From NCBI GenBank assembly GCA_944739405.2, contig OX123182.2, forward strand, positions 62,003,183-62,067,182: 64,000 bases of DNA, read 5' to 3'. The notes under the pieces are model-generated. The model was not told where the DNA came from and ran no database searches. It saw only the letters and a list, made by a program, of their open reading frames with translations. How positions within the stretch are numbered: the first letter of the stretch is position 1; each line of letters begins with the position of its first letter. This DNA comes from Euclidia mi (Eukaryota; Arthropoda; Insecta; Lepidoptera; Erebidae). This document shows positions 21,319 through 32,115 of the stretch, piece after piece. Position numbers and translations under genes: made by a program.

Positions 21319-21594
21319 TCAACTTGGCAGATTATTAGTACCTAAAAGTAATACGGAGGTATTTATTAGGGTGCATGAGTTCAGAGTCCTTTGCCTGCAA
21401 TTAAATAAGGAAACAAATTGTAATGACTTTCGGCTGTCATATACCGTCAGGTAATGTATAAAACTCAAAAAAATATTACATAACAATTTATTCCAAACTG
21501 GCGTAAAATCTAGTAGGCCGTGATTTTCTGGGCACGAAACACAACAACTAAATATTTTTTGTTTAATCTTATACAGGTAAACCACTAATCCGAT

Positions 21595-22902
21595 ATGACT
21601 TCATCGTACAGCAAAAAATTAAGTGCCATTTACGGACGACCGGCACACTCTCTGAGAGATAATAAAAGCCTAACTTTTTGTACAGACTTCGAGAAATCTA
21701 TTGTGATAAATAATTTCAAAGCAAGAGGCTGGAAACAAGTACAACCAAACGAAGACTGGCACATTTATTGGGCAAATACTCTGAATTGTCGTAACATATT
21801 CAGCCTGGAACACGGCTTAAGACTTAGCGACAATCAACTGATTAATCATTTCCCAACGCATCACGAGCTCGTCCGCAAAGATTTACTCGTAAAAAATATA
21901 AAGCGATACAGAAAAGATTTAGAAAAAGAATGTAATCCCCTCGCGGAGAAAACTGAAGTGAAACTCCCAAGCGGGCAAGTCATCACTCGCTATTTATATT
22001 TAGATTTTATACCGACAACATACATCCTACCTACCGACTACAACATGTTTGTCGAAGAGTATCGAAAATTCCCACAAACAACCTGGATTTTAAAACCTTG
22101 TGGCAAATCCCAAGGGGCCGGCATTTTCCTCATAAACAAACTGTCGAAACTCAAAAAGTGGTCGCGAGAATCTAAAAAATATTTACAACATCATCTTACA
22201 AGCAAAGATACTTATGTCATATCTCGCTATATAGACAATCCGCTTCTTATCGGAGGAAAGAAATTCGACGTAAGGATTTACGTCCTAGTTACGTCTTTTC
22301 GTCCTTTAAAAGCTTACATGTTTCGTAATGGATTTTGTAGATTTTGCACGATGAAATACGACTCGAGCGTGACAGAGCTCGACAACATGTATATTCACCT
22401 AACAAACGTGAGCGTCCAAAAACATGGCGGCGACTACAATAGGAATCATGGAGGTAAACTCGGCCTACATAATTTAAAGCTCTATTTGGAAGGGACTCGA
22501 GGGCACAAAGTGACTGACCGGCTGTTTGAGAATATACAATGGTTAATAGTACACTCCTTGAAATCCGTCGCACACGTAATGTCGAATAACCGCCATTGTT
22601 TTGAGTGTTACGGATACGATATAATCATTGACGATAACTTAAAGCCCTGGCTTATAGAGGTAAACGCTTCGCCGTCCATGACAGCGACGACGGTTAACGA
22701 CGGGATTCTTAAGTACAAGCTTGTGGATAATCTTTTATCGGTAGTTTTACCTCCTGACGGTATTCCAGATGCACGGTGGCCCAAAACGCCTACCGCTGAG
22801 GCTTTAGGGGATTTTCAAATACTCATCGACGAAGAATCTATGTACAAAAAGGATTTAGAAGTTCCAAGCCGCGAGCTTAGATGCAAACGTAAAGTTGTAT
22901 GA
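21595..22902 (+). CDS. TTLL1: TTLL1-family tubulin polyglutamylase subunit, paralog 1
   Basis: An intronless 435-residue protein of the tubulin-tyrosine-ligase-like family. TTLL1 is the catalytic-type subunit of a tubulin polyglutamylase complex that adds glutamates to axonemal and other stable microtubules. Family blocks are all present: the N-terminal CTDFEKSIVINNF (29-41), RKDLLVKNIKRYRKDLE (94-110), the ATP-grasp segment KPCGKSQGAGIFLINKL (167-183), YVISRYIDNPLLIGGKKFD (207-225), HLTNVSVQKHGGDYN (268-282), and CFECYGYDIIID with KPWLIEVNASPS (335-361, acidic metal-binding E355). Human TTLL1 (423 residues) is collinear. Compared with the neighbouring paralog it has several departures at conserved sites (SVAHVMSNN for AVAPVMAND; NDGILKY for NDRILKY), so it looks like the faster-evolving copy. 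AATAAA lies at 22,934-22,939. The start is the first ATG of the frame and fits the family's N-terminus. Confidence 0.93.
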   Translation: MTSSYSKKLSAIYGRPAHSLRDNKSLTFCTDFEKSIVINNFKARGWKQVQPNEDWHIYWANTLNCRNIFSLEHGLRLSDNQLINHFPTHHELVRKDLLVKNIKRYRKDLEKECNPLAEKTEVKLPSGQVITRYLYLDFIPTTYILPTDYNMFVEEYRKFPQTTWILKPCGKSQGAGIFLINKLSKLKKWSRESKKYLQHHLTSKDTYVISRYIDNPLLIGGKKFDVRIYVLVTSFRPLKAYMFRNGFCRFCTMKYDSSVTELDNMYIHLTNVSVQKHGGDYNRNHGGKLGLHNLKLYLEGTRGHKVTDRLFENIQWLIVHSLKSVAHVMSNNRHCFECYGYDIIIDDNLKPWLIEVNASPSMTATTVNDGILKYKLVDNLLSVVLPPDGIPDARWPKTPTAEALGDFQILIDEESMYKKDLEVPSRELRCKRKVV

Positions 22903-22933
22903 ATTATAGTATGAAATACAGTCTTATGTGTCT

Positions 22934-22971
22934 AATAAATGAAATAATTGAGTTATTTATATGGTTTTATT
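22934..22971. promoter_or_regulatory. polyadenylation signals of the convergent TTLL1 genes
   Basis: AATAAA for the plus-strand gene is at 22,934-22,939. TTTATT at 22,966-22,971 is AATAAA on the minus strand, 23 bp beyond that gene's stop. The two 3' ends therefore overlap or nearly overlap within the 91-bp gap. Confidence 0.65.
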
Positions 22972-22993
22972 AAACTTGAATTGTGATTGTTTA

Positions 22994-24292
22994 CTATTTA
23001 GTACGATGAAACTTATTATAGCGTGAATTTGCGTCTTCTCTTTCAATTAATTCTTCATCAATCAAAAGATCAAAGTCACCCAATGCATCCGCATTAGGGA
23101 TCTTATTCCATCTGGCGTCAGGTATTCCATCGGGCGGTACCACCACAGAAACGATATTGTCAATTAGTTTGTATTTCAAAATTCGATCGTTATGCGTCGT
23201 TGACTGCAGTGACGGCGACGCATTCACTTCCACTAACCACGGTTTAAGAGTATTGTCGATTATGATGTCATATCCATAACATTCGAAGCAGTGTCGATCG
23301 TTCGCCATTACAGGAGCAACAGCTTTCAACGAGTGCACGATGAGCCACTGCATTTCCGCAAACAATCTATCGGTAACAGAACGTCCTCTAGTACCTTCCA
23401 AGTATAAACGGAAATTCTGAATACTCATTTTCCCACCATGTAAGCTGTTGTAGTCGCCACCGCGTTTCTGTACACTCACATTAGTCAAGTGCACATACAT
23501 GTTATCAAGTTCAGTAACACTCGTGTCGTATTTCACAGTACAAAATCTACAGAAACCATGTTGGAATAAGTAAGCTTTCAACGGGCGAAATGACGTCACC
23601 AACACGTACAGTCGTAAGTCGAATTTCTTGCCGCCAATTAACAGGGGGTTGTCGATGTAACGCGATATTACGTAACTTTCTTTACTGCTTAGTTGATGGT
23701 TAAACGGTGTTTTCGCTTCACGAGACCACTTCTTAAGTTTTGACAATTTGTTTATTAGAAATATGCCTGCCCCTTGAGATTTTCCACATGGCTTCATAAT
23801 CCAAGTGCTCTGGGGCGATTTTCTGTACTCTTCAACAAACATATTGTAGTCAGCAGGTAGTACGTACGTCACAGGTATAAAATCTAAATGAATATAGCGC
23901 GCATTCACCTGCCCATTAGGTAAAGGGACGTCTGTTTTCTCTGCCAAAGGATCACCTTCCCTTTCAAGCTCCTTTCTATATCTCTTTATATTTTTCACCA
24001 ATAAATCTTTGCGAGACAGCTCGTAATGGTTAGGAAAGTGATTTATCATTTGGTTATCATTCATTCGGTAGCCGCTTTCGATACTTAAAATAGTTCGACA
24101 ATTTGGCGTGAAGGACCAGTAGAAATTCCACTCATCGTCAGGCCCCACTTGGGTCCAACCTCGACGCTCGAAGTTACTCCTTATCACGGACTTCTCCAAA
24201 TCCGTACAATAAGTCACACGAGATTTTTCTATTGCTGGTGCAGTGACTTTGCCATAAATCGCAGGTGATACTTTCTTTAGTTCTAAATTCAT
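22994..24292 (-). CDS. TTLL1: TTLL1-family tubulin polyglutamylase subunit, paralog 2
   Basis: An intronless 432-residue protein, roughly 70% identical by eye to the facing paralog and collinear along its whole length. It has the ATP-grasp segment KPCGKSQGAGIFLINKL, the FDLRLYVLVTSFRPLKAY block, HLTNVSVQKRGGDYN, and the C-terminal DRHCFECYGYDIIID followed by KPWLVEVNASPSL. It keeps the consensus AVAPVM and NDRILKYKLIDN blocks seen in vertebrate TTLL1, so it is probably the conserved orthologous copy. Both paralogs read GAG where human TTLL1 reads GKG after KPCGK.QG; because both share it, this is likely an insect or lepidopteran state rather than decay. Expected to act on tubulin in cilia, sperm axonemes and neurons. 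Confidence 0.93.
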   Translation of the reverse strand: MNLELKKVSPAIYGKVTAPAIEKSRVTYCTDLEKSVIRSNFERRGWTQVGPDDEWNFYWSFTPNCRTILSIESGYRMNDNQMINHFPNHYELSRKDLLVKNIKRYRKELEREGDPLAEKTDVPLPNGQVNARYIHLDFIPVTYVLPADYNMFVEEYRKSPQSTWIMKPCGKSQGAGIFLINKLSKLKKWSREAKTPFNHQLSSKESYVISRYIDNPLLIGGKKFDLRLYVLVTSFRPLKAYLFQHGFCRFCTVKYDTSVTELDNMYVHLTNVSVQKRGGDYNSLHGGKMSIQNFRLYLEGTRGRSVTDRLFAEMQWLIVHSLKAVAPVMANDRHCFECYGYDIIIDNTLKPWLVEVNASPSLQSTTHNDRILKYKLIDNIVSVVVPPDGIPDARWNKIPNADALGDFDLLIDEELIEREDANSRYNKFHRTK

Positions 24293-24565
24293 TATGTATC
24301 CAAATATCCATATAACAAAATAAAAATAAATAAATTAAAATAAAACTACTATGAAATTATTTTGACAGTTGCAAATTTAGTCTGTGTTTGATTTCACTGA
24401 CAATTTTGTTTTTAAATTAACGTTTAGTAATTTTTGGTTTTATAGTATGCCTGAGCTGATTAAAAAGTATGGATTAATACAAAACAACATTATTCTGCTC
24501 TTAGAAAGTAGGTCATTAAGTTTGTTGTTATTTATAGTATAATGTCGAAATCAATGTCAATTATA

Positions 24566-25627
24566 GTCCATTGAAAAGTTACATTTGGGGTTGCATTTAT
24601 CAGAGGACGCAATTTTATTTTACAGATTTGTAGGGAGGGCTAGTGTAAAGCTTGATCCAAATTTGTGGGGTCGTACCTTTTGTCCATCGGCCGCCATCTT
24701 GGAAAGAGTGTGGGTGCAGATGGTTTTTCTTGATTATCTGGTAAACTATTGGCCGCAAAAAGTATATGTGAAAGAGCTTTTTGTTACAAATTAAATTCTC
24801 TACAACTTTGGTCTTGTAACTTTTGTCGTAACGCCAAAAATAAAAAGTTATATATTTATTTTTGTTGTATTTTGGCAAGTTTTATATTTTCCCGCTATAA
24901 CTGTTTCCCCAATCTTTGAGATGAGCCAGGCTTTGCACAGGGTCTGATTAGGTGCCAGTATACATTTTTTTATGAATAAAATATGCGAATAGTCGCTTTT
25001 TTGTCGATAATTCATCATTTTCCCTTATGAATTTTGATATCTCTAATAATTTTCCTGCAAGAGTCCCCAGAACATTTAGGCATTGCAGAACACACTGCAG
25101 TATCCTCTGGCTGGGCATAATATCAACCTCAGATGCCCAAAGACAGAGTTTATCTTTTTTTTCCACCCAAGTTTTTAGGGTCATTGTTATGAGTGAAAAT
25201 TTTACCTTATGGTATCAAGTTGGAAGACTACGTCTTGTTTGGCAGAAAAAAGACAAATTAAATATATTATATATTGCTGACGACGAAAAAATTAAAACAC
25301 ATTGAAAAGAGAATTTCTTCCAAATTTCATTCGATATTCGTTTGTAACTTTGTTATCTTTCATTTTACGGTTAAATGCTACGAAATAAAAGTTGTAGAGT
25401 ATTTATTTTGCAGCAAAACATATTTTGATTATTTTCTGTACGGCCAATAGTTTGCCAGATAAACTAGAAAACCCATTTCTACCACTCTTTTCAAGATGGC
25501 GGCCGCAGGACAAGGGCTGCGACCCCAGAAACTTGGATTTAACATTGTACTAAGCCCCTTTCAAAATAAAATTGCGTCCTCTGACAAATGCACGTTAAGC
25601 CCAAAAAAATTTAACATTTCAATAGAC
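24566..25627. mobile_element. 1.06-kb element with long imperfect terminal inverted repeats
   Basis: The two ends are inverted copies of each other over at least 250 bp. Outer arms contain GTCCATTGAAAAGTTA / its complement near 25,610, then CAGAGGACGCAATTTTATTTT. Inner arms contain CGGCCGCCATCTTG, then AAACTATTGGCCG, then CTCTACAACTTT. The dinucleotide TA borders both ends (24,564-24,565 and 25,628-25,629), possibly a TA duplication as in Tc1/mariner-type elements. The centre encodes nothing recognisable. It is likely a non-autonomous foldback-type DNA transposon. It sits about 270 bp upstream of the minus-strand TTLL1 start. Confidence 0.7.
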
Positions 25628-27018
25628 TACTACGCTTTCAGCCGCAAGTAAAAAAATATGACTATTGATTGATGGACGTGCGATGAAAGCAAATTTTTCC
25701 GGCAGTAACCCACGAGTTACCCAGGTGCCGAGGTAAAAAGAATAAAACCCACTGTATCTTCAGTTTACCATCCAATTTTAGTGGAGGCGACTCCAATCCT
25801 CCGAGGAAATCTCACTAAATATCTTCTTGTCTTTTGTTTGTTTGTATCATTTTCTCTAAACCATGCCATGATCATCTGCCTTTTCCATACAGTAGATATG
25901 AGTTTTTATAACACAAGAAGGAAAGCGAATTAAGTTAGAATTATTTATGCTAGAGGTAAACTGAAACTGAACCTCAGCTACTATATTCTATCTGAACTAA
26001 AATTTATGGTATACCAAAATGTGTTTATTCTGTGTAACTTAGATTAATAAATGTAAACGTAGATACGTGGTTGTTTACTTTCTATCTGTTTATCTTGTTT
26101 TGACATGTTTTGCTGACACAAGCTAAGGCGAGATATTCTGAAATATGAAACAAAGACATGTAAGATAAAACGCTACGTTGCTACGTAGCGTTCTATCTCA
26201 CATGTCTTTGTTTTATCTGATATGAACATAATTTTACTTTTGTTTGGCGTATCCAGTTTGATATATTAAAAATACACTTTGTCTATTTATAACACCAGGA
26301 TAAGGCGATTGAGCTTTACCTGATAATCGTAGAGACGTTTCTCCAACTACATTATAATTTAAAGCTGTTTGTTTTTATTGCTATGTATATCTACAGACTG
26401 GCGCACACAAATATTTATATTTTTTGGAAGCTCCTCTTATTGAGCATCTCAGTATTATTTGTATGAAAGCACAAATACATTACTAACATAACTCTGTAAA
26501 ATTATTACAGCATAAAGCCTGGAGTTTTAAAATGCTATATTGTTTAATAATGTGTGTTTGTGGGACAAGCTTGACGCGTGAATTAAGAAATATAAAAGAA
26601 TATTCCTACAGTATAAACTCCGGCCAGTATTTGACCAGGTGGCAGTTTAAATTATTATTGGACATAGTGGACATAATTATAATTATTTAACATACCGCGT
26701 TTACCCCTTTTACTATACTTTGCACTAGAATATTCACAGATCAACAAAATTTTTTATACTAAAATAACCGTTTCACCACAAATATAAGGTGACTTATCTT
26801 TCTGAGCGCGTCCCTTGTCACGCGAACGTAATCAAAAGATCACTATCGGTGGGTTGACACTTGTGTAACGAACACCCTCTTTTAAATCTTTTCATGTAAA
26901 TGTTCAAAAAGTTTCTCATTCGCCTTTTTACGGAACTACAGAATTATATAAGAAATATGTAGTTGTGGTATTATTCGTGGTATATTTTTAGACTATAAAA
27001 TAACAAACATATGCATAA
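25628..27018. other. no gene seen; contains a hairpin
   Basis: AT-rich non-coding sequence. The only structure recognised is the palindrome at 26,148-26,213. Confidence 0.5.
26148..26213. repeat. hairpin, 30-bp arms, 6-nt loop
   Basis: Arms 26,148-26,177 and 26,184-26,213 are complementary at 28 of 30 positions (AAACAAAGACATGT...CGCTACG). The loop is TTGCTA. Weaker pairing continues outward. Confidence 0.9.
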
Positions 27019-27227
27019 TCTTAATATATAAAATCCTTGCGTTACTGACTGACTGACAGACACGCTACAGCCGAAACTATTGGGCGCACGAAGCTAAAAT
27101 TTGGCATGTATGTTCTTTGGGGACCGTAGGGGTGCACTAAGAAGGGAATTCCCGAAATGCCCACGGGATCGGCCAAAACGAGTAAAATAAAAAAAGAAAT
27201 GCAGGCGTAGCTGCTGGCGTCCTCTAG
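27019..27227 (+). mobile_element. Helitron-like element, family H1
   Basis: 209 bp, TCTTAATATATAAAATCC to GGCGTCCTCTAG, between A (27,018) and T (27,228). Same family as 14,623-14,829, with several substitutions and an AAAAAAAGAAA-type expansion near the 3' end. Confidence 0.65.
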
Positions 27228-27789
27228 TGTAAATATAAAAAAAAAGCTTTTGTACTATCGTAGATGTTGGCCTGTCAGTGTTACCAATAGATTTACTTTA
27301 GAGATAAATTGTGTACGGTCGGAGATACACAAATTTAATCAATGGATACAAATAACAACCTGAATCGTAACAGCATTCGAACGTGTTAAACGACCAAATG
27401 ACCACGTCTCTATACCATTCGTGCAGTAAAGTTGCATAAATGTACGATGCCAATAATAATTTTAATAGGAATTCCATATCCTCTATATGAATATAATAAT
27501 CGAATAAAGTATTGTAGTAAGAGACAATCGAAAGGATATTTTTATTTTATACCCAATTTAAATATTGAGAGGACCGTATTGTTTAAAAGTAAAGCGATCT
27601 TGTGGTAACCGTCCCTTCCCCCACATAGAATTCGTTTCATCCCCTCGAGGAATAGTTCAAAAGTATATAAATAATTTTCAATTAAAAAATATTTGACTTG
27701 GTTAATGGGGCTGAGAGGCTAATTGAATCTCCATAGCACACACTGAACTGCTGTGGTAGCAGTACAAAAATAACTAGTTATCTTAACAC

Positions 27790-28858
27790 GTTCGAGCAGC
27801 TAAAGAATTGTATGAATTAAATTCAATAAAATACTCAGTTTTACAAGAATTAAATGATAAATATTTGGATTACTTGATGATTTACACAGATCAATCAATT
27901 AATGAAAACGACCGAGGTGCTGCATTTTGTATTAACTCGAAAGAGTATAATGGGTTTTGCTTTAAAATCAATTGTAATGTATCTATCATGTCGTTGGAGC
28001 TCATTGCAATCTCAGAGGCATTGTCATATATTTTAAGAAGTGGTTGCTTAAAAGTTGTAATATGCTCGGATAGTAAGAGTGCGTTATATCATATAAACCG
28101 ATGCGCCCCTGGAGGGAGAGGTATGCCGGTAGCATATGAAATACTATCTAAAATAGATACACTATGTTGAGAGGTGTACATCTGAGATTGCAATGGGTTT
28201 CATCGCATATAGAAATACAAGGTAACGAGACAGCTGATAGATTGGCAAAACTTGGCAGCACTGAAGGTAAAGAAAGTTTTGTAATACCTTATTATACAGA
28301 AATATTGCCAAAATATCAAAAACTGTTTTGATAAATGGAAACAATATTTTGATAAAAGATCTCTAGAAAAAGGCATATGGTATAAAACCATCAAATCTGA
28401 GCCGCCCCGTATACCTTGGAGTCTGAATAGCAGTTTAAACAGGAAACTTATTGTAATAGCCCATAGAATTAGAACCGGACACATTCTATAAAAAAAAAAC
28501 ATTTTTAATGGGCAAAATCTTATCTCCGAATTGTGAGAATTGTGGGGTGTTAGATGATGTACATCATGTGTTGATGGAATGTGTTCGGTGGCAAGATGAA
28601 ACAAACGACTTTTTCATAAAATTAGACTTGAACAGGACACAAATGGGTGTGTTTGTGAATATTTTGTCAAATCCTAATAGTGAGGAAGCATGTGTTTAGA
28701 ATTTTAAAAAAAAACACGTTCGAGCTCGTTCGTCTTAAATCCAATATAAATCTAAAACTAATAAAACCAAAAATCACGTCAAATTTTCTAGTACATTACA
28801 AACATAAACTAAAACTCTGTTTTCTAAATAATGTTTTCTCTCCAAATATTAATATTAT
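27790..28858 (+). pseudogene. LINE 3' part with RNase H domain (I/Jockey superfamily), decayed
   Basis: The first frame (to 28,168) carries an RNase H start, LMIYTDQSINENDRGAAF, with SLELIAISEALSYIL and VICSDSKSALYHI. Position 4 of the TDGS motif is Q instead of G. After a frameshift near 28,160 the next frame reads LRLQWVSSHIEIQGNETADR, the classic RNase H C-terminal block. Further on, SPNCENCGVLDDVHHVLMEC (28,512-28,575) is the Cys/His cluster found at the end of such LINE proteins. The reverse transcriptase is missing. Several frameshifts and stops show it is dead. A SINE has split its 3' untranslated end at 28,859. Confidence 0.8.
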
Positions 28859-28874
28859 ATAGACGGTTATCGAG

Positions 28875-29258
28875 CAAGGCAAGGCAAGGCAGCGATAGCC
28901 GAGTGGATATACCAACAGACTGCCATGCAGAGGGTATCAGGTTCGAATCCACGGCGCGCACCAATGACTTTTCGGAGTTATGTGCGTATTGAATTGTTAG
29001 TTATCGCTTGTCCCGTGCCTCGGAGAGCACGTTAAGCCGTCGGTCCCGGTTGTCATGAAGATCTTTGACAGTCGTTACAGGGCGTCAGTACCTTCTAAAT
29101 AAACTGACACTAGTCTAAACCATGGAATATCGCTATCCCTTCGGGTTGCGGAGGTCAGACAGGCAGTCGCTCCGTGGAAAAGCTAATATTCAGCCAAATC
29201 CGGTTAGACTAGAAAGCGGACCCCAGACTGAAACTGGGATAACGCTCAGAGAAAGAAG
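28875..29258 (+). mobile_element. SINE family 2, full-length, 16-bp TSD
   Basis: Starts with a tRNA-like head: GGCAGCGATAGCCGAGTGG (A box region) and GGTATCAGGTTCGAATCC (perfect B box), resembling a serine- or leucine-type tRNA. The body contains GCCTCGGAGAGCACGTTAAG and AATATCGCTATCCCTTCGGG, and it ends ACGCTCAGAGAAAGAAG. The exact 16-bp duplication ATAGACGGTTATCGAG at 28,859-28,874 and 29,259-29,274 shows a recent insertion. Other copies: 39.6-39.9 kb (+) and 40,992-41,367 (-). Confidence 0.95.
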
Positions 29259-29274
29259 ATAGACGGTTATCGAG

Positions 29275-32050
29275 AACTATTTTCTTCTTCAAACTTTTGG
29301 AGAGCTAAAGTAATCGCTGTAGTTCAAACGATTAGCAAGTTCAATATGAACCGATATTAGCTTCAGTAAAACTAATAATCTATTGAAAAATTATCGAGGG
29401 TAAAAGGGTAAAGATACATAAAAGTTCTCAGGGGGTTACCGCGGATTTGCTAACGATGCAAAGAACAGCGTTGTGAATACGACTAGCGATTTTGGACACG
29501 AAATTCGGTGGACAACTACCTACAAATTGGTTTGTCCGTGGCAAAAGTCGACCTTCCTTGCCATCATCATCATAACAATCTTTCACCTTCATGCCCTCTT
29601 CGTGATTCACAGCTTGGGTAATTACTTCCATTATACTCACTAAACACAAACATTTTATGTGACGGCGTAATCAAAAATCAGGTACTTATAAGACCCCTTC
29701 GCTATCAGGTAGATAGTCTGATGATCTGTGTATCGTTCATTTGCGCTACTTATGAATTATATATTAACAAAAAGTTCAACCTACTCTGATCAAAATCTGT
29801 CACTTTGTCCAGAAAACATGGGAATCAAATATCGAAACAGTATAAACTTCCCTTTTTACGTCGAATAGTGCTGCTGCGAGGATATTAAAAGGCGCTAAAT
29901 GTGAAGTTGTCTCGGTTACACGCCTGCGGGTGTTTCACAAAAACGAAAACCTCAAGCTGCGGTGAATAAAAAAGTTAAATCAAAGCAGAATGAGGTTCTT
30001 GTTATTGCATATTTATTTGGCTGTAGAATCGTTTTATGCTTATTTTCTTTAGACATATTGTGTTATCGATTTATTTAAATGTTTTGAATATACTATTGAT
30101 TGAACGATTGACTCGGAGGTTTTGAGTGTATGACTTGTCCAAGTACACCGCGTTCCCTGGTTCAAACAATAGCGTAATCTAAAATTATGTTTCGAGTATG
30201 GAAGTTTTTTTGAGATCCTTTTTTTAATGTTTGTGCATTACACACTGGATTGTTTATATACTTTATACAATCTAGGCACATTTTAGGCACTGAAACTTAT
30301 TTTGTAATTTTTGAAGGCGTTATTACTCATGTTTCAGACAGCGACTTTTAAAATTAATGAAACTTTTGAGGCTGACAGATTTTCTTAATATAAATGTATA
30401 ATACATAAGTAAAATTAAATAACACTTGTTATGAATACACCCATATATGCATTAGGAAAAAATGAAACAGTATTATGTTCTTCAATAACTTTTTACAAAT
30501 TATTAAAAATACCAAATCCTAATAATCAATACGTGTTTCAAAAATGTTCGTAAATAAAATATATTACAATTCCAGGCAAACCGACATAGTCATAGCGGGC
30601 TTAGCAAATACTTGTTGGGCATAGTACGAGTAGCTTCTTTGCATTAATCTGTACATAAAATAAATTCACACAACTCCCACCAAATTAGGACAACCATTAA
30701 TTAGGTTATGCAAATACATGACAGTACACGGGTGACGTTCATTATTGTAGCTTAACCGTTGTCTTTGCGATCTGTAACCAACTCGGCTCACGAATCGATT
30801 AAAATACCGCAAACGTTTAGGCTATCTTCAGATGACACTAATCTAATGCACGTTTTGAAAGCTTGCGCCTAGAAACGCCTCATACCTGTAACTGTTCAAA
30901 CGGACGAGCGATAAAGCACGTCAGCGTGTAACACCGCCTCTTGTTAGAAGTTAGCAAAGGCTTTAGTGCTTTCATTCGTCATAGGTGCAGACTAACGTGA
31001 GTCATAGATTATTTAAAAGTCGAGCCTCAAAAAGATTTGATGGCGTCTTGAAGACCGTGTATATAGTGTTGCGGCGGAATCGCGAACAACCGAGCGTCAG
31101 CCGCTTTCATTCAATACTATCTAGGTTTACGTGTATATACTAGTTTGGGTGACAACGTTCTAAAGTGCATCAAAATACGTTACATGGTGTGATATAGCTG
31201 CCTTACAGCCAGTTCTCACTACGACGGCTCGGCTGTTTTCCCGCCCGTCTAAAATATGTAAACTGTGTCATGCTAATTGTACTGCCATTGACACATCCAT
31301 CTCTTTAGTCAAACCGAATAAATTGCCGATGCATCTAAGTAGGAACGGGCTCGTAGTCTATTACTGTAACGGATGCCAGGAATCGAACCTTTGCTAGTCC
31401 GCTACAGTGCGCTGGTAGTGTGTTGCTGACGTGTGCCTACGACGATGTGTGTTCTTCTATATGTGTGGACTGTATGGCTTCGATGTATTGGGGCTTCAGA
31501 AATAAAACAACTTCATACGTTGAGAGCGATGCTGTTCAGGTGTTCGGTGCTTGATGGTTACATAGGTCACAAGATGGTGGTTGGGACGCCAACAAACTGG
31601 CCGAATACATGGTCACTTAGGTACCTCGGAACTTTACCTTAACGACGACCATCGCACCGAACACGTGTACAGAGAATGTTGGTTTATTTTTAATTTCATA
31701 TACAGTACAAATGTCTATTCATATTAGGTACTACGATACATACATATATACGATACATACTATACATCGTTAGATAGGTCTCATTAAGTTCTATCTATTG
31801 GTATACAATACCTAAACCTAACTACTAGCGTCACTGAGTTATTCCATAAAAACTCCCAAAAAATGCCGTCACACAAGAGCCCGCCCACTATATTTTCTAT
31901 TGAAAAACTATTATATATTAAATTTATATATGTAATTTTGGTAGGCCGTTGTGTGCAACTATATGGGCATCTATTAAAACAAACACCATGAAAATATCTT
32001 TATTCGATTCGAATTCATTACATGAAAACAGAAAGAAGAAAAATTACAGA
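29275..32050. other. no recognised gene
   Basis: Mostly AT-rich sequence. A 73-codon minus-strand frame at 29,428-29,649 (NHEEGMKVKDCYDDDGKEG) and a 69-codon plus frame at 31,433-31,642 show no family signature. A tRNA-like B box (GGTTCGATTCC on the minus strand, near 31,385) hints at an old SINE fragment. No canonical tRNA cloverleaf could be built. Confidence 0.4.
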
Positions 32051-32115
32051 ATTTCTTAAGTAAACACTATCGTACATAAACAAAGTTTATGTACGATAGT
32101 GTTTACTTAAGAAAT
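32051..32115. repeat. perfect hairpin, 31-bp arms, 3-nt loop
   Basis: Arms 32,051-32,081 and 32,085-32,115 are perfectly complementary around AAA. The first arm starts ATTTCTTAAGTAAACACTAT. This is the most perfect palindrome in the window. Confidence 0.95.

Noticed and set aside
22289..22573. 94-codon minus-strand frame
   Set aside because: Antisense shadow of the TTLL1 coding sequence.
28880..28955. Possible functional serine-type tRNA gene
   Set aside because: It is the head of a SINE with a 16-bp target duplication. The acceptor stem does not close, and the sequence continues into the SINE body.
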